This document shows, piece by piece, positions 17,640-27,155 of a stretch of DNA of 64,000 bases. The position numbers were made by a program, and so were the translations under genes. The stretch comes from Paenibacillus bovis (GTDB lineage Bacteria; Bacillota; Bacilli; Paenibacillales; Paenibacillaceae). Where the stretch lies: NCBI RefSeq assembly GCF_001421015.2, contig NZ_CP013023.1, forward strand, positions 4,519,501-4,583,500, read 5' to 3'. The notes beneath the pieces were generated by a model, which worked only from the letters and a program-made list of their open reading frames with translations, searched no databases and had not been told where the DNA came from. How positions within the stretch are numbered: the first letter of the stretch is position 1; every line of letters begins with the position of its first letter.

Positions 17640-17962
17640 GAAGGGGAAAACTATTGTATGATAGCACAAAATTCGTGGATTGGCATGTGAATTTTTCGTG
17701 AGGGGTTTGTGGATGGTTTGTGAGTTGTTAAATGCTGCTTGGAGAGCTGGATGAATATGGACTTCACACACTACAAAAGAAGTAACCATTTCAATATATA
17801 TATTAATATTATTTATTTTTTGTCTAATCTTTTAAAATTAAAATTTGAACCAATCATAAACTAATTTAATAAAATTCAGTAGAGATGTTTAATTTTACAT
17901 TTATATAATAACCTAAGATTTATAAAGAACTTATGGTGTTAATCTTCATTAATTAAAAATTA
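17640..17962. other. AT-rich gap between deo promoter and immunity-like gene
   Basis: No gene seen. Composition drops sharply in GC toward the immunity-like gene, marking the edge of the atypical RHS region. No clear terminator for the immunity-like gene was found here. Confidence 0.5.
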
Positions 17963-18592
17963 TTATTGGCTTATTATGCTAGAAGACTTTGTAGAGACGT
18001 TAACCATGAATTTTTTTTGAGGTATTCCTAGTTCTTTTGTTGTATATAAAAGATAAATATTATCATTGTTTGTAATTTCAAGTTTCACCCAATGATTTGT
18101 TTTCTTCACTCCTAATCCTATAATTTCATTAGTTTTAATATTAATAGGTATGTGAGTCACTTCCTCAGTCTTTAAATCTTTAAGGTAAAGTTCTGCCGAA
18201 CTATTTTTTTGAAATAAATTAATCAAATCAATATGGTATTCATATTTTTGATCAGCAGTAATTTTAACTGAATCACTTTCTATTTTTTTATTTATCCAAC
18301 CATGATTTTTTACACTATTAACTAAAGCAATAGAAATTAAGAGGGTTATTATTAGAGATATGCTAAAACCTATATAATCTAATTTGCTTGTTGGGTTCCA
18401 TCTTTTAATAAGAATTAGGACAAATAGTGAGTCAAATAATAGAAGAGGAACTCCTACATACCATAGATAGGCAGTACCTATAATATCCATACCTCGTTGA
18501 AAATATGCAGTGGCACCAGTAATAAACCAAAAAAAGCATATAAGGCTAGTTATAATAATAATTAAAAGTGTAATTTTCAGCGCACCCTGCAT
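17963..18592 (-). CDS. Membrane protein in the immunity position of an RHS toxin
   Basis: Unrecognised membrane protein of 209 residues. Three hydrophobic segments occupy about residues 5-27, 40-62 and 72-95 of the chosen start, followed by a soluble C-terminal domain of about 110 residues that would lie outside the cell if the N-terminus is inside. The start is the ATG at 18592, behind AAAGGAG; a frame from 18643 lacks a ribosome site. The gene is very AT-rich, like the toxin tip just upstream on the same strand, from which it is separated by 154 bases containing a perfect 11-bp inverted repeat. Location, composition and membrane nature fit an immunity protein against a secreted lipid- or envelope-active hydrolase; the function is inferred from context only. 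Confidence 0.6.
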   Translation of the reverse strand: MQGALKITLLIIIITSLICFFWFITGATAYFQRGMDIIGTAYLWYVGVPLLLFDSLFVLILIKRWNPTSKLDYIGFSISLIITLLISIALVNSVKNHGWINKKIESDSVKITADQKYEYHIDLINLFQKNSSAELYLKDLKTEEVTHIPINIKTNEIIGLGVKKTNHWVKLEITNNDNIYLLYTTKELGIPQKKFMVNVSTKSSSIISQ

Positions 18593-18623
18593 AATAATTA
18601 TTAACTCCTTTTGTTTAATAAAT

Positions 18624-18661
18624 TCTAGTCTAGACAGTATCAAGTAGCTATCTAGACTAGA
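18624..18661. repeat. 11-bp inverted repeat between toxin and immunity-like genes
   Basis: TCTAGTCTAGA (18624-18634) and TCTAGACTAGA (18651-18661) pair exactly around 16 bases, just upstream of the immunity-like gene's ribosome site. No T tract; may attenuate, process or stabilise the mRNA. Confidence 0.6.
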
Positions 18662-18746
18662 TTAAATAGATAATACTTATCATAAGGCTTTAAAATGCAA
18701 CTTTTTATTTTACTTTTCACTTGTTTTAATATTTTAAATAATTTTC

Positions 18747-21700
18747 TTAAAAAGATCCTCCAGAGCCTGAATACCAATATCTTCCTTTATGCAAAACCGG
18801 TTCAATATACTTCTTCCATATTTTCACGTCACTATGCATCGTAGAATGTGATTCGATTTTTGTGCCTTGCTCTCCATCTTTAGCATATATATTATCTGCA
18901 TTATCAAATTTCCTTGTCAATGTAGTTCCTGCTAACCACCAGTGTCCTGCCATATCTCCCTGTACTATATCTCTTTCATTATAAACATTTATATGTTGTC
19001 CTACCTTGGTCTCCAATTGATATTCTCTTACTGGGGTTGCAATAGTAACTAAAGTGTCTACAGGTACTTTATCTTTTAATAAGTTTGCGACCATAATTGC
19101 TACATTACCTCCATGACTATGTCCGATTAATCTTACTGGTTCATTAGGATGATCCTTTTGCCATGCATAAATTCTGCCAGCAAACTCTTCAGCTGCATCC
19201 GAACGTGCTTTTTTATTATTTTCACCTGACCAATTTAACTTCTCACTTGTTTCATTGAATACCTTCTCAATATAATCAACAAATTCAGGTTTCCAAGTAT
19301 TCCCGTCAGAAAAAGTTCCATGAATTAACCAAGCTTTATTTCCATAAGGATCAATATGAATCAGTGGGTTATTATGAACGTAAGTATAAACGTTCAAACT
19401 TAAGGGATTTGTAAGTTCCCCTTCATATGTGTCTTCATTCAAAAATCTCCCAATACTTGGATCATAATATCTTGATTTTAAATAATATAATCCTATCTCT
19501 CCGTCATATATCTCTCCAGCATACTTAAACTCATTTGTTACCGTCTCTTTTTGCTGTGTAATGTTCCCCCACTCATCATAACGATAGCTGTTCACGAGAC
19601 TACCATTTGTTCCAATCATCTGTACGACATCACCATGTCCATTGTACAAATAATAGTAATCCTTCTTATTCGTTTGGTCTTTTTTGACAAGTACCCGGTC
19701 ACCGCGAATATAGCTGGATGCTGTACCATCAGCAGTTTTGTCAGAGACCACCTTACCGGCTCCATTATAACCGTAGTGGGTAACTTTAGTTCCGGTAGTT
19801 TTTTTGGCTCGTAATCCGCCTGGTAAATATTCAAAGTTAGTTTTGCCTTTAGTTGTGGTTGTAGATGTTAATGTATTCTGCAGATCATACGTATAGCTTG
19901 CTGGCTCTGTCTCCGGCAGTTCCTGGGTATCACTCATCGTCCTGCGGTTACCACGCAAGTCATACGTATACTGGGTCTCGCTGCCGTCGGCTCTTTTCAC
20001 TACTGTGAGACGATTTAACTTGTCATATGCATATGTGGAAGTCTGAGCTGCACCGCTCTGCACTTGTTCTTTGATCCCTGTAATGTTGCCGTTGGCATCG
20101 TACTGATAGTTATATACTGACAACAATTGATCGCCTTTTGCATTGGTCAGTCGGGACAATCGATTCAGTGGATCGTAGCTCATGCTCTCACGCAAGGTCG
20201 TTCCATCCGACAGGGTAGGGAACGTGATACTGCGTACTTGACCGAGCGGTGTGTAGTCATATTGAACATTCGCTGTCTTGGCCGTTGTACGGGTCTGGCC
20301 GCCGTTGGTCTGAATCTGGGTTAGACGGGATTTATCGTAGCCATAGTTGGTGAACAGGCTATTGCCATTCAAGCTATTTTTTTGGCTCATGATCCGATCC
20401 AGCGGATCGTATGTCACATTCAGCTGTGCATTGTATCCATTGGCTGTCGAGACCAGATTGGTGACCCGATCCAGCTTATCGATGGTACTTGTCTGCGTGG
20501 CTGTTTTGGTACCATTCAGGTATAGTTCATGACGATCGGTAAGCAGATTACCGTCACTGCCAAAGATGCTCTTGGTCTGCAGTGTGCTACCGTCTGTCCC
20601 TTTCAGAGTGGCTAGAGTATTTTGACCGCGTTCATCATATTGATAATTCGTCACGGTGCCATTGCGATCCGTTTGCTGATCGTTAAGACCACGCTGATTA
20701 TATGTCAGATCGGTACTGTTACCGGATGGATCGGTCTTCTTGGTCATTTGGCCAAGCTCGTTGTAATCCTTGCTGTACAGGGTCTCACTTTTGCCTGTTG
20801 TATCGCTAATGGTTACGTTGGACAAACTGCCCAGCCCGTCGTATCCATAACGGCTCGTCTGATCCATCGCGTCCTGTACAGAAGTCAGACGGTTCAATCC
20901 GTCATACGTAAAGACTGTAGTTACACCGCTGCTGTTGCGGTTATTATTCGGATCGATATAAGACAGCACGTTCCCTACTAGATCATACGTATAGCTCTCT
21001 CTGATTGGCTGGCTGCGAGCTGATCCATCCTGGTAAGCGAGCATTCCTGTCATATGTCCATATGCATCGTAGGATTGCTCCACATAGTTAAGTTGTATCG
21101 CTGTATTGCCCGGGTTGGAGCGATAGGCAGCTACCTGATCGGCTGCAACAGCAAATCGTTTGGCTTTATGCTGAGTCAGCTCGGCTTTATTCACAAACAG
21201 GTTGCCCTGGGCATCTGTAAATTCCATCTGCTGGCCCCATGCGTCGTAGGCTGCAGTCTGGGTATTGCCAGCCGGGTCTATTGCATAGACGGCACGCCCC
21301 TGATCGTCCGGATGATACTGGGAACGGGTCCAGCCATTGGTGCCATTGTACGTTTCATCGACACGCAGGAAGCCCATACCATCATAATAGGAAGACTGGC
21401 GTGTGAGTATGGTCGTCGCACCTGTTGATGTATTGGTATATTGACGGATGCTGTCCACTCGCATCGTCAGGATACCGCTATTAATGCTATCTGCCTCAGT
21501 ACTGTAAGCACGATTGGTGTAGGCATACTGGTCTTCTACTGCGTACACGGTGCCATCCAGATTAGTGATCGATGGAGAGACAATCCGGGTTGGTCGGCCG
21601 AGAGCATCGTAGGTCGTCGTTGTTTTGCGTCCATCGCTGTCTATTTGCTCTGTCACCAGACCGGTGCCGCTATCGTATTTCATCGTCTGACGGACGGTTT

Positions 21701-24209
21701 GTGTGTTTTTGCCTGCATTGGTCAGCGTCTGGGTCTGTTCGGTTGGATAGGCATAGTTATAATCGGCACCGAATGTTGTCGTGACGCTGGTGTTCATACC
21801 ATCGCGCACCTTGCGAGTTTCAGTGACTTTTTGGATCTGGTTTGGACCCGATGGTGCAGACTCATAGCTATAGTTGGTTACTTCTCCCGCGGCATTGGTT
21901 GTACTTTGCAGACGACCAGAGGTGTTATAGCTGTATTGTTCGCTGATTTGTTTGTTATCGCTTTGATACCATGATTTGCTGAGTGGCAAATGATACGTCG
22001 GATCATAGGTATAGTTTATAGTATGACGCGCTCTAGTATCAGCGTTGTTATAGTCGCTTTCCAGCAGGTCATCGGTTTCGGCTGATGTGCCACCCCAGTC
22101 GGTATAGGTAATATCCTTGTAACGAGTGATGGTGCCGTTCGCATCCTGTTGAATTGTTTGGATCTTGGTAGGGTTATATTCATAAGTTGGATCAAATTGC
22201 TGATAATTCGTTGTAACTGTCTCGCCTTGAGCTGTTTTGGTCTCTTTCGATAACAACAGGTGTTTACCATTGTAATGACTGGTAATTCTTGTCTCACCGG
22301 ATGCTGTATTACTCTTGACGTGGGCAGTCTGATAATAATGATAGAGACTATAATCCAGTCCACCCCATGAATTAAAAGTATTACGATATTTGGTATAGTC
22401 TCCTTCATACGTATAATCAACCTGATTCATTTTCGTTCCCTGGCTTCCGTTTGCAAGAAGAGGCGCATCATAGCGTGAACGAATTCTATATTCTATACTT
22501 TCTCCGAAATCAGCTGGCATACGTTCTACTGTCTCATAGTCATAATGCGTAATAGATCGAGGTGAATTGACCTGACTTAATAAGAAATAAGGTTCTTCTA
22601 CAAAGTCCACTCCACCCTTAAACCTAAACTTCGCATTCACCAGATTATAATCAAAAGTTTGCTTTTCCTGCATATTGTTAGTAATACTTTGCAGTATCGG
22701 TACATACCCTTGATCTTGCTGATTTTCGATTAACTTAGCCCGGCTTTTGGTATAGATTACTTTTTGCTGGGGCTGACCCTGCGGATTATATACGGTAACA
22801 ATGATATTCTCTCCTTGGAACTCATCGCCCTGATTCAATTTGGTCTCATAATCAAACGTGACTTTGCGTCCAAGCGTATCGGTAATATAGGATGGTACGA
22901 ATCCACCCCAGCCTACGGATACATCGGAGTTCACTTTTCGATCCTGATAGTGGTACGTAATTGTATTACCATACCTGTCTACTTTGCCAATAAGCAAGCC
23001 AAAGGAAGAGAAGTATTCCTTGGTTCCATCCAGATGTTTTACCAGTATACATGCTTGTAATTCTCCATTGGAAAATTGCTCATTTTGAGGAATCACTTTG
23101 GTAAATACTAAAAGACTACCACTCTCTTTCTTCACCTCGACAGTAAATGAAGAGTACGTATTAAATTCATAGCTCTGTCCTGTGCCGGAATGGTAAACAT
23201 ACTGAACATTATTACAGTTAGGTGATCCACCCTCTATGGAAGGCAATTGAAAAGACCATCCCATCCCCAGATCATTTCGCTCATAAGTATAGCTGCGTTT
23301 GTATATACTGGCACTACGTTTTTTGGAAGATTTTCTGGTATAAGGCGAAGTGTCTAAAGAATCATAATGTACTCCAATATTCAGATCCAGACCATCACGT
23401 CCCGGCAAATGGATCTGTGTAGCATCCCATGACAAACTTCCGGTTGAAGTACTGATACTTTCTGTATTTTCTGGATTCTCATCATATTGCTGTTTGCCCA
23501 GATTATCGATTCGTTGATCATTAATCATATCGTCTAATGCACTTTGCAGTGCTGCCGACAGCGTCATTGCAGGAGCGCTGGAATCATCAGCTGTCAATCC
23601 TCGTATCGCATGTAGACCTTGTGTAGAGAGCACTGGTCCATATGTATCATCCTGTACGTTTCTGTATACATCTTCCGTAACTGATGTTTTGCTGTATTGT
23701 TGCTCCAGTTCTGCCCATTTTATTTTCTGCTCCTGGTAATCCTGCCATATCTGATCGCCATCTCTGCCTGTGAGGCGATACAGATATTCAATCCAGTAAA
23801 TATCAACAGGCTCTGCTCCATCTTTGAGCAGCAGATAAATCTTTTCTTCTCCCAGTTCAGTGATTGCTTCTGGTTCTGGAAGTCCCGCAATCTCCGATTG
23901 AATAGCAAAGGAATTCATGTGAAAGTTAGTTTCCGGGTAATCCAGCTGCTTGATCTTCGCTTCCAATGCGTCCATTTCAGGATCAGTTTCTTCGTATACA
24001 TCTCCATATACACTTTTGGCAACTGTCGTCCATTGGTCTGGATCTGTATCCTGTGCCGCTGCAGTGCGGCTTGGTGGTTGAACGGAAGAGAGTGTTTCTT
24101 TGGATACAGATTTCGCAGCTGCATATGCTGGTGCTCCAATCATCTCCAGCACCAGCATTAAGCTGAGTATCCACACTACCGGAACTTTTAATCGCTTGAT
24201 TGTATTCAC
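18747..24209 (-). CDS. Secreted RHS/YD-repeat polymorphic toxin with alpha/beta-hydrolase tip
   Basis: A 1,820-residue secreted protein of the WapA/RHS class. A Sec signal occupies about residues 1-31 (ending APAYAAA). Residues about 250-560 form the N-terminal shell region, and about 600-1580 carry many YD repeats (forms such as YDANGNITGIKEQ and YDKLNRLTVVKRADG). The RHS core boundary YYLKSRYYDPSIGRFLNED ends at IDPYGN near residue 1624. The last 196 residues (18750-19337) are a separate domain: IHGTF as oxyanion loop, GHSHGG with nucleophile Ser1698, a plausible Asp1747 in NERD and His1788 or His1791 in SHSTMHS, so a lipase/esterase-type hydrolase. Start is GTG at 24209 behind AAGGGG. The tip is more AT-rich than the core, suggesting an exchanged cassette. 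Confidence 0.85.
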   Translation of the reverse strand: MNTIKRLKVPVVWILSLMLVLEMIGAPAYAAAKSVSKETLSSVQPPSRTAAAQDTDPDQWTTVAKSVYGDVYEETDPEMDALEAKIKQLDYPETNFHMNSFAIQSEIAGLPEPEAITELGEEKIYLLLKDGAEPVDIYWIEYLYRLTGRDGDQIWQDYQEQKIKWAELEQQYSKTSVTEDVYRNVQDDTYGPVLSTQGLHAIRGLTADDSSAPAMTLSAALQSALDDMINDQRIDNLGKQQYDENPENTESISTSTGSLSWDATQIHLPGRDGLDLNIGVHYDSLDTSPYTRKSSKKRSASIYKRSYTYERNDLGMGWSFQLPSIEGGSPNCNNVQYVYHSGTGQSYEFNTYSSFTVEVKKESGSLLVFTKVIPQNEQFSNGELQACILVKHLDGTKEYFSSFGLLIGKVDRYGNTITYHYQDRKVNSDVSVGWGGFVPSYITDTLGRKVTFDYETKLNQGDEFQGENIIVTVYNPQGQPQQKVIYTKSRAKLIENQQDQGYVPILQSITNNMQEKQTFDYNLVNAKFRFKGGVDFVEEPYFLLSQVNSPRSITHYDYETVERMPADFGESIEYRIRSRYDAPLLANGSQGTKMNQVDYTYEGDYTKYRNTFNSWGGLDYSLYHYYQTAHVKSNTASGETRITSHYNGKHLLLSKETKTAQGETVTTNYQQFDPTYEYNPTKIQTIQQDANGTITRYKDITYTDWGGTSAETDDLLESDYNNADTRARHTINYTYDPTYHLPLSKSWYQSDNKQISEQYSYNTSGRLQSTTNAAGEVTNYSYESAPSGPNQIQKVTETRKVRDGMNTSVTTTFGADYNYAYPTEQTQTLTNAGKNTQTVRQTMKYDSGTGLVTEQIDSDGRKTTTTYDALGRPTRIVSPSITNLDGTVYAVEDQYAYTNRAYSTEADSINSGILTMRVDSIRQYTNTSTGATTILTRQSSYYDGMGFLRVDETYNGTNGWTRSQYHPDDQGRAVYAIDPAGNTQTAAYDAWGQQMEFTDAQGNLFVNKAELTQHKAKRFAVAADQVAAYRSNPGNTAIQLNYVEQSYDAYGHMTGMLAYQDGSARSQPIRESYTYDLVGNVLSYIDPNNNRNSSGVTTVFTYDGLNRLTSVQDAMDQTSRYGYDGLGSLSNVTISDTTGKSETLYSKDYNELGQMTKKTDPSGNSTDLTYNQRGLNDQQTDRNGTVTNYQYDERGQNTLATLKGTDGSTLQTKSIFGSDGNLLTDRHELYLNGTKTATQTSTIDKLDRVTNLVSTANGYNAQLNVTYDPLDRIMSQKNSLNGNSLFTNYGYDKSRLTQIQTNGGQTRTTAKTANVQYDYTPLGQVRSITFPTLSDGTTLRESMSYDPLNRLSRLTNAKGDQLLSVYNYQYDANGNITGIKEQVQSGAAQTSTYAYDKLNRLTVVKRADGSETQYTYDLRGNRRTMSDTQELPETEPASYTYDLQNTLTSTTTTKGKTNFEYLPGGLRAKKTTGTKVTHYGYNGAGKVVSDKTADGTASSYIRGDRVLVKKDQTNKKDYYYLYNGHGDVVQMIGTNGSLVNSYRYDEWGNITQQKETVTNEFKYAGEIYDGEIGLYYLKSRYYDPSIGRFLNEDTYEGELTNPLSLNVYTYVHNNPLIHIDPYGNKAWLIHGTFSDGNTWKPEFVDYIEKVFNETSEKLNWSGENNKKARSDAAEEFAGRIYAWQKDHPNEPVRLIGHSHGGNVAIMVANLLKDKVPVDTLVTIATPVREYQLETKVGQHINVYNERDIVQGDMAGHWWLAGTTLTRKFDNADNIYAKDGEQGTKIESHSTMHSDVKIWKKYIEPVLHKGRYWYSGSGGSF

Positions 24210-24234
24210 TTATTTATCCCCTTCGAATCTCTTT

Positions 24235-24483
24235 TTATTTTTTGTTGGCTGCATGTAAATTAGCAGTGTAATTCCCTTTTTCTACTTTTTTATTCAGCAG
24301 ATTACCGTTCTTATCATAGATGTATGTAACTTTCTGAGTTGCTGTGTAGGTAGTTATTAATCTGCCATTAACATCATATTCATATACTCTGGTAGATGCA
24401 GCAGATGCCGTAAGTACAGCAGAGAATAAGATACTTACCGAAAATAAAACTATTGCAATTTTCCGAAGATAATTTTGAATCAT
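24235..24483 (-). CDS. Small secreted YD-repeat protein upstream of the RHS gene
   Basis: An 82-residue protein with a signal peptide (IVLFSVSILFSAVLTASAAS, cleavage after about residue 28) and a short mature part holding two YD-type repeats (VYEYDVNGRLITTY and YIYDKNGNLLNKK), then a basic tail. It starts at the ATG at 24483 behind AAAGGAGGG; a longer frame from 24540 has no ribosome site. It ends 25 bases before the RHS start codon on the same strand, so it is probably co-transcribed and perhaps co-translated. Too short to form an RHS shell alone; it could help nucleate or cap the big protein, or be a remnant of a duplicated RHS end. Function unknown. Confidence 0.72.
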   Translation of the reverse strand: MIQNYLRKIAIVLFSVSILFSAVLTASAASTRVYEYDVNGRLITTYTATQKVTYIYDKNGNLLNKKVEKGNYTANLHAANKK

Positions 24484-24699
24484 ACGAAATCCCTCCTTTC
24501 TTATGAGTATGGACGTGTAAATTGGAGCAAAATCAACCATACGTGAATATATAATGTATTAAAAGCCACTCATCCCCTTACAGCGTCTTACAGAAGATTA
24601 TAAGGCTAGTTTACAAAAATGGGAATTATATATATTGATAAACTTTTATACTTTTTATTTCAATAATTGTACATTCTTCTTCAGATCTAATGACCATAT

Positions 24700-24736
24700 A
24701 AAAAAAACCGCTGATTAGAGAATCAGTGGGTTTTTC
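24700..24736 (-). terminator. Terminator after the MFS transporter gene
   Basis: CTGATT/AATCAG stem with flanking A and T tracts; the minus strand reads into TTTTTTTTATA. It lies about 25 bases after the MFS stop. Confidence 0.85.
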
Positions 24737-24761
24737 TACATTGTATATATTCTATTATTTT

Positions 24762-26132
24762 CTACTTTGCCTGTCCGGCTGTCCATCTCGACTGCACCGT
24801 ATACAGTACAATTACAACTACAACGAGCAGCGCCAATCCAGAGAAAATATTGCTAAACGTATACGCCTCGCTGAACAGCGCGGCCGGATTCAGATGGAAT
24901 CCCTGGGCATCGGTATCAATGACTTTGCCAATAATACTCGTCGCCATCGCGCCGGCGATAAAGTTCAGCAGGGAGAACATGCCCATCCCTACGCCTACCT
25001 GATCTTTGGTCAGTGTACGGGAGATGGTATTGGACATGGCAATCTGCATAAAGGTCTGTCCCACATTACCGAAGATCAGCAGGAACAGGACTACATATGG
25101 CGAGATGCCTACCATGATCGATAAGGTGACAAAACAGATAAAGATCAGCGTCGTAGCAATATACACCAGGTACGAATTACCTTTGCGATCCGCTAATTTA
25201 CCGCCCTGGCGCCCCAGAATTGCCGAGCAGATCGCTGCCGGGAACATGATCAGGCCAATAATAGCTGGCGATAGTCCATTCAGACTGGACAGAAACTGTG
25301 GTGTCAGAAACGGCAATCCAAAGCTCATTCCTGTCGCCAGAAAGGCAATAAACAGACTGAACGAATACTGTCGATTGCGGAACAGCTTGGGCTGGATAAA
25401 GGGCTCTTTGGCTGTACGAATACGAATAATGAACAGTACGAGCAGAATAATGCCTATCACCAGACTAATCCAGTTGCTCTGGGAAATAGACAGCAGCAGC
25501 AGAGCCACCGTTCCTCCAAGCAGTCCGCCGCCAAGAAAGTCGATCTTCTGCGCAGTGCCTCTGGCATCATCCAGATATTTACGGAAAAATGGCAGAGCGA
25601 TCAGCGGCAGAATAGACAGCAGGAATAGAAAGCGCCAACTGGCAAAGCTGGTCACGAGTCCTGCTACAATCGGGGCAATGGCAGTACCAAGTGCCAGACC
25701 GACTGCTGTCATCCCGAGCGCTGCACCGCGCTTTTCCTGCGGGAAGTAGCGAACGGGCACAATCATCGCTGTAGCCGGAATAACAGCTGCTCCTGCTGCC
25801 TGAAGCACGCGACCCAGAATCATCATCCAGAAATGAGTAGCGGTCAGACCGACGATTGAACCGAGTGCGAAGAAGATCAGACCGAATGTCAGCAGATCCT
25901 TGAGACGATATTTATCCGCCAGCTTGCCATAGGTGACAGAGCCGACAGCATAGACGATCATATACGCGGTCAGCAGCCAGCTAACCTCGGATGCGCCGAT
26001 ATGGAACTCCTGGCTGATGATCGGCATCACTACATTGAACATGGAGGCATTCATGACGGAGAATACCAGCGTAAAAGCGAGCACCCGCATCAATTTATCG
26101 CCGTTTGGATAGGCTTGTTGTTCCTGATTCAT
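24762..26132 (-). CDS. MFS drug efflux transporter, DHA2 family
   Basis: Proton-coupled exporter of the major facilitator superfamily with 456 residues and about 14 hydrophobic segments, the DHA2 (14-helix) layout of tetracycline and multidrug pumps. Visible marks are the motif A-like GKLADKYRLKDLL, the motif C-like LGTAIAPIVAGLV, and LGRVLQAAGAAVIPATAMIV. It follows a MarR-family regulator gene by 77 bases on the same strand, and the pair is bounded by a terminator, so it is most likely a regulator-controlled efflux operon. Substrate cannot be told from sequence. Confidence 0.88.
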   Translation of the reverse strand: MNQEQQAYPNGDKLMRVLAFTLVFSVMNASMFNVVMPIISQEFHIGASEVSWLLTAYMIVYAVGSVTYGKLADKYRLKDLLTFGLIFFALGSIVGLTATHFWMMILGRVLQAAGAAVIPATAMIVPVRYFPQEKRGAALGMTAVGLALGTAIAPIVAGLVTSFASWRFLFLLSILPLIALPFFRKYLDDARGTAQKIDFLGGGLLGGTVALLLLSISQSNWISLVIGIILLVLFIIRIRTAKEPFIQPKLFRNRQYSFSLFIAFLATGMSFGLPFLTPQFLSSLNGLSPAIIGLIMFPAAICSAILGRQGGKLADRKGNSYLVYIATTLIFICFVTLSIMVGISPYVVLFLLIFGNVGQTFMQIAMSNTISRTLTKDQVGVGMGMFSLLNFIAGAMATSIIGKVIDTDAQGFHLNPAALFSEAYTFSNIFSGLALLVVVVIVLYTVQSRWTAGQAK

Positions 26133-26209
26133 GAGGGGATAGATTCCTTTCTGTCATTCAAAATGGATATACACTTACGCTGTAGACAAACAAGCGCATT
26201 ATAAGCTTG

Positions 26210-26659
26210 TCAAGATGGATGGTAGACCTGATGTAATTTGGATAATAATCCGGTAAGCTGCTGAAGCTCCTCTGCAGTCAGGGCACTGCGGGAACGCAGC
26301 TTGACCTCTTCTACCGCAGCATGAGCGGCCTGGTGAATCTGCTGACCGGATGCAGTCAATTCATTCTGGCGCATACGTGCATCTTCCGGATGGCTACGGC
26401 GAATAACCCAGCCTTTTTTCTCCATGCCGTTCATCAGGCTGGTCACGCTGGATTTCTCGATCATCAGCTGTTGTTCCAGTTCTCGGTTGGTCAGACCAGG
26501 TGATTGGGATAGAGCATACAGCGCCTGTCCCTGCTGAGGCGTCAGTCCCAGCGGACGCAGTACAGTCTCAATCTCGCGCCGGATCATAATATATAGTACT
26601 TTGACGATATGAGCAGGACTGTCCATCATCTCGCTGGAAGGTACAGTACGGGAATCCAT
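26210..26659 (-). CDS. MarR-family transcriptional regulator
   Basis: A 149-residue winged-helix repressor. The recognition region is LTNRELEQQLMIEKSSVTSLMNGMEKKGWVIRR and the wing is SHPEDARMRQNELT, the usual MarR pattern ahead of ASGQQI. The ATG at 26659 has AAAGGAAG about a dozen bases upstream, slightly far. It is the first gene of the pair with the MFS pump, and an extended palindrome 55-75 bases upstream is a good operator for autoregulation. Ligand unknown. Confidence 0.9.
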   Translation of the reverse strand: MDSRTVPSSEMMDSPAHIVKVLYIMIRREIETVLRPLGLTPQQGQALYALSQSPGLTNRELEQQLMIEKSSVTSLMNGMEKKGWVIRRSHPEDARMRQNELTASGQQIHQAAHAAVEEVKLRSRSALTAEELQQLTGLLSKLHQVYHPS

Positions 26660-26713
26660 AAGTAATCATTTCTTCCTTTCCGGCATGCTATTTCAAATCT
26701 ACATAACACACGG

Positions 26714-26737
26714 TATTAGTTCGAACTCGAACCAATA
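26714..26737. promoter_or_regulatory. Palindromic operator upstream of the MarR-MFS pair
   Basis: GTTCGA-AC-TCGAAC (26719-26732) is an exact palindrome, extended by TATT on one side and AATA on the other with one base between, for a 24-bp site typical of MarR-family dimers. Confidence 0.6.
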
Positions 26738-26801
26738 TTAGTTTAGTCCGCAACTATTGTCAATACAATGGATAAGATTTTACATTGTAAAATTCAAACA
26801 A

Positions 26802-26845
26802 AAAGCACGGATACCGATAAATCCCGGCTTCCGTGCTTCGTTTGA
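26802..26845 (-). terminator. Hairpin, possible terminator of deoR
   Basis: AAGCACGG pairs with CCGTGCTT with an inner CCGG/CGG pairing; the minus strand continues CTTTTTGTTTG. It is about 310 bases after the deoR stop, and the stretch between holds no gene that I can support. Confidence 0.6.
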
Positions 26846-27155
26846 AACACAAATGTATAGTTTGGATCAAAAACAGGAATATTCTACACCTGGCATAACA
26901 GTTTGTACCTATACTATCCACATTTACTATCTACATTGAGATAGTTTCGACCCAGCCCATACTACTTCTGCAAAAAGATAAATAAAAGCAGATATTTGCT
27001 ATAGCTATGATAGTTTACTTCTATCGACTATGCATGGCTTACGAATATACTGTTATCAGCTCGGCTCCACCCTGCTCGCAGTCGGACTCTTCAAATTTAC
27101 TTATGGCTTATTTTAGATAATACCGTCCTATGCCTTACTCTATCTACATCCTGCC

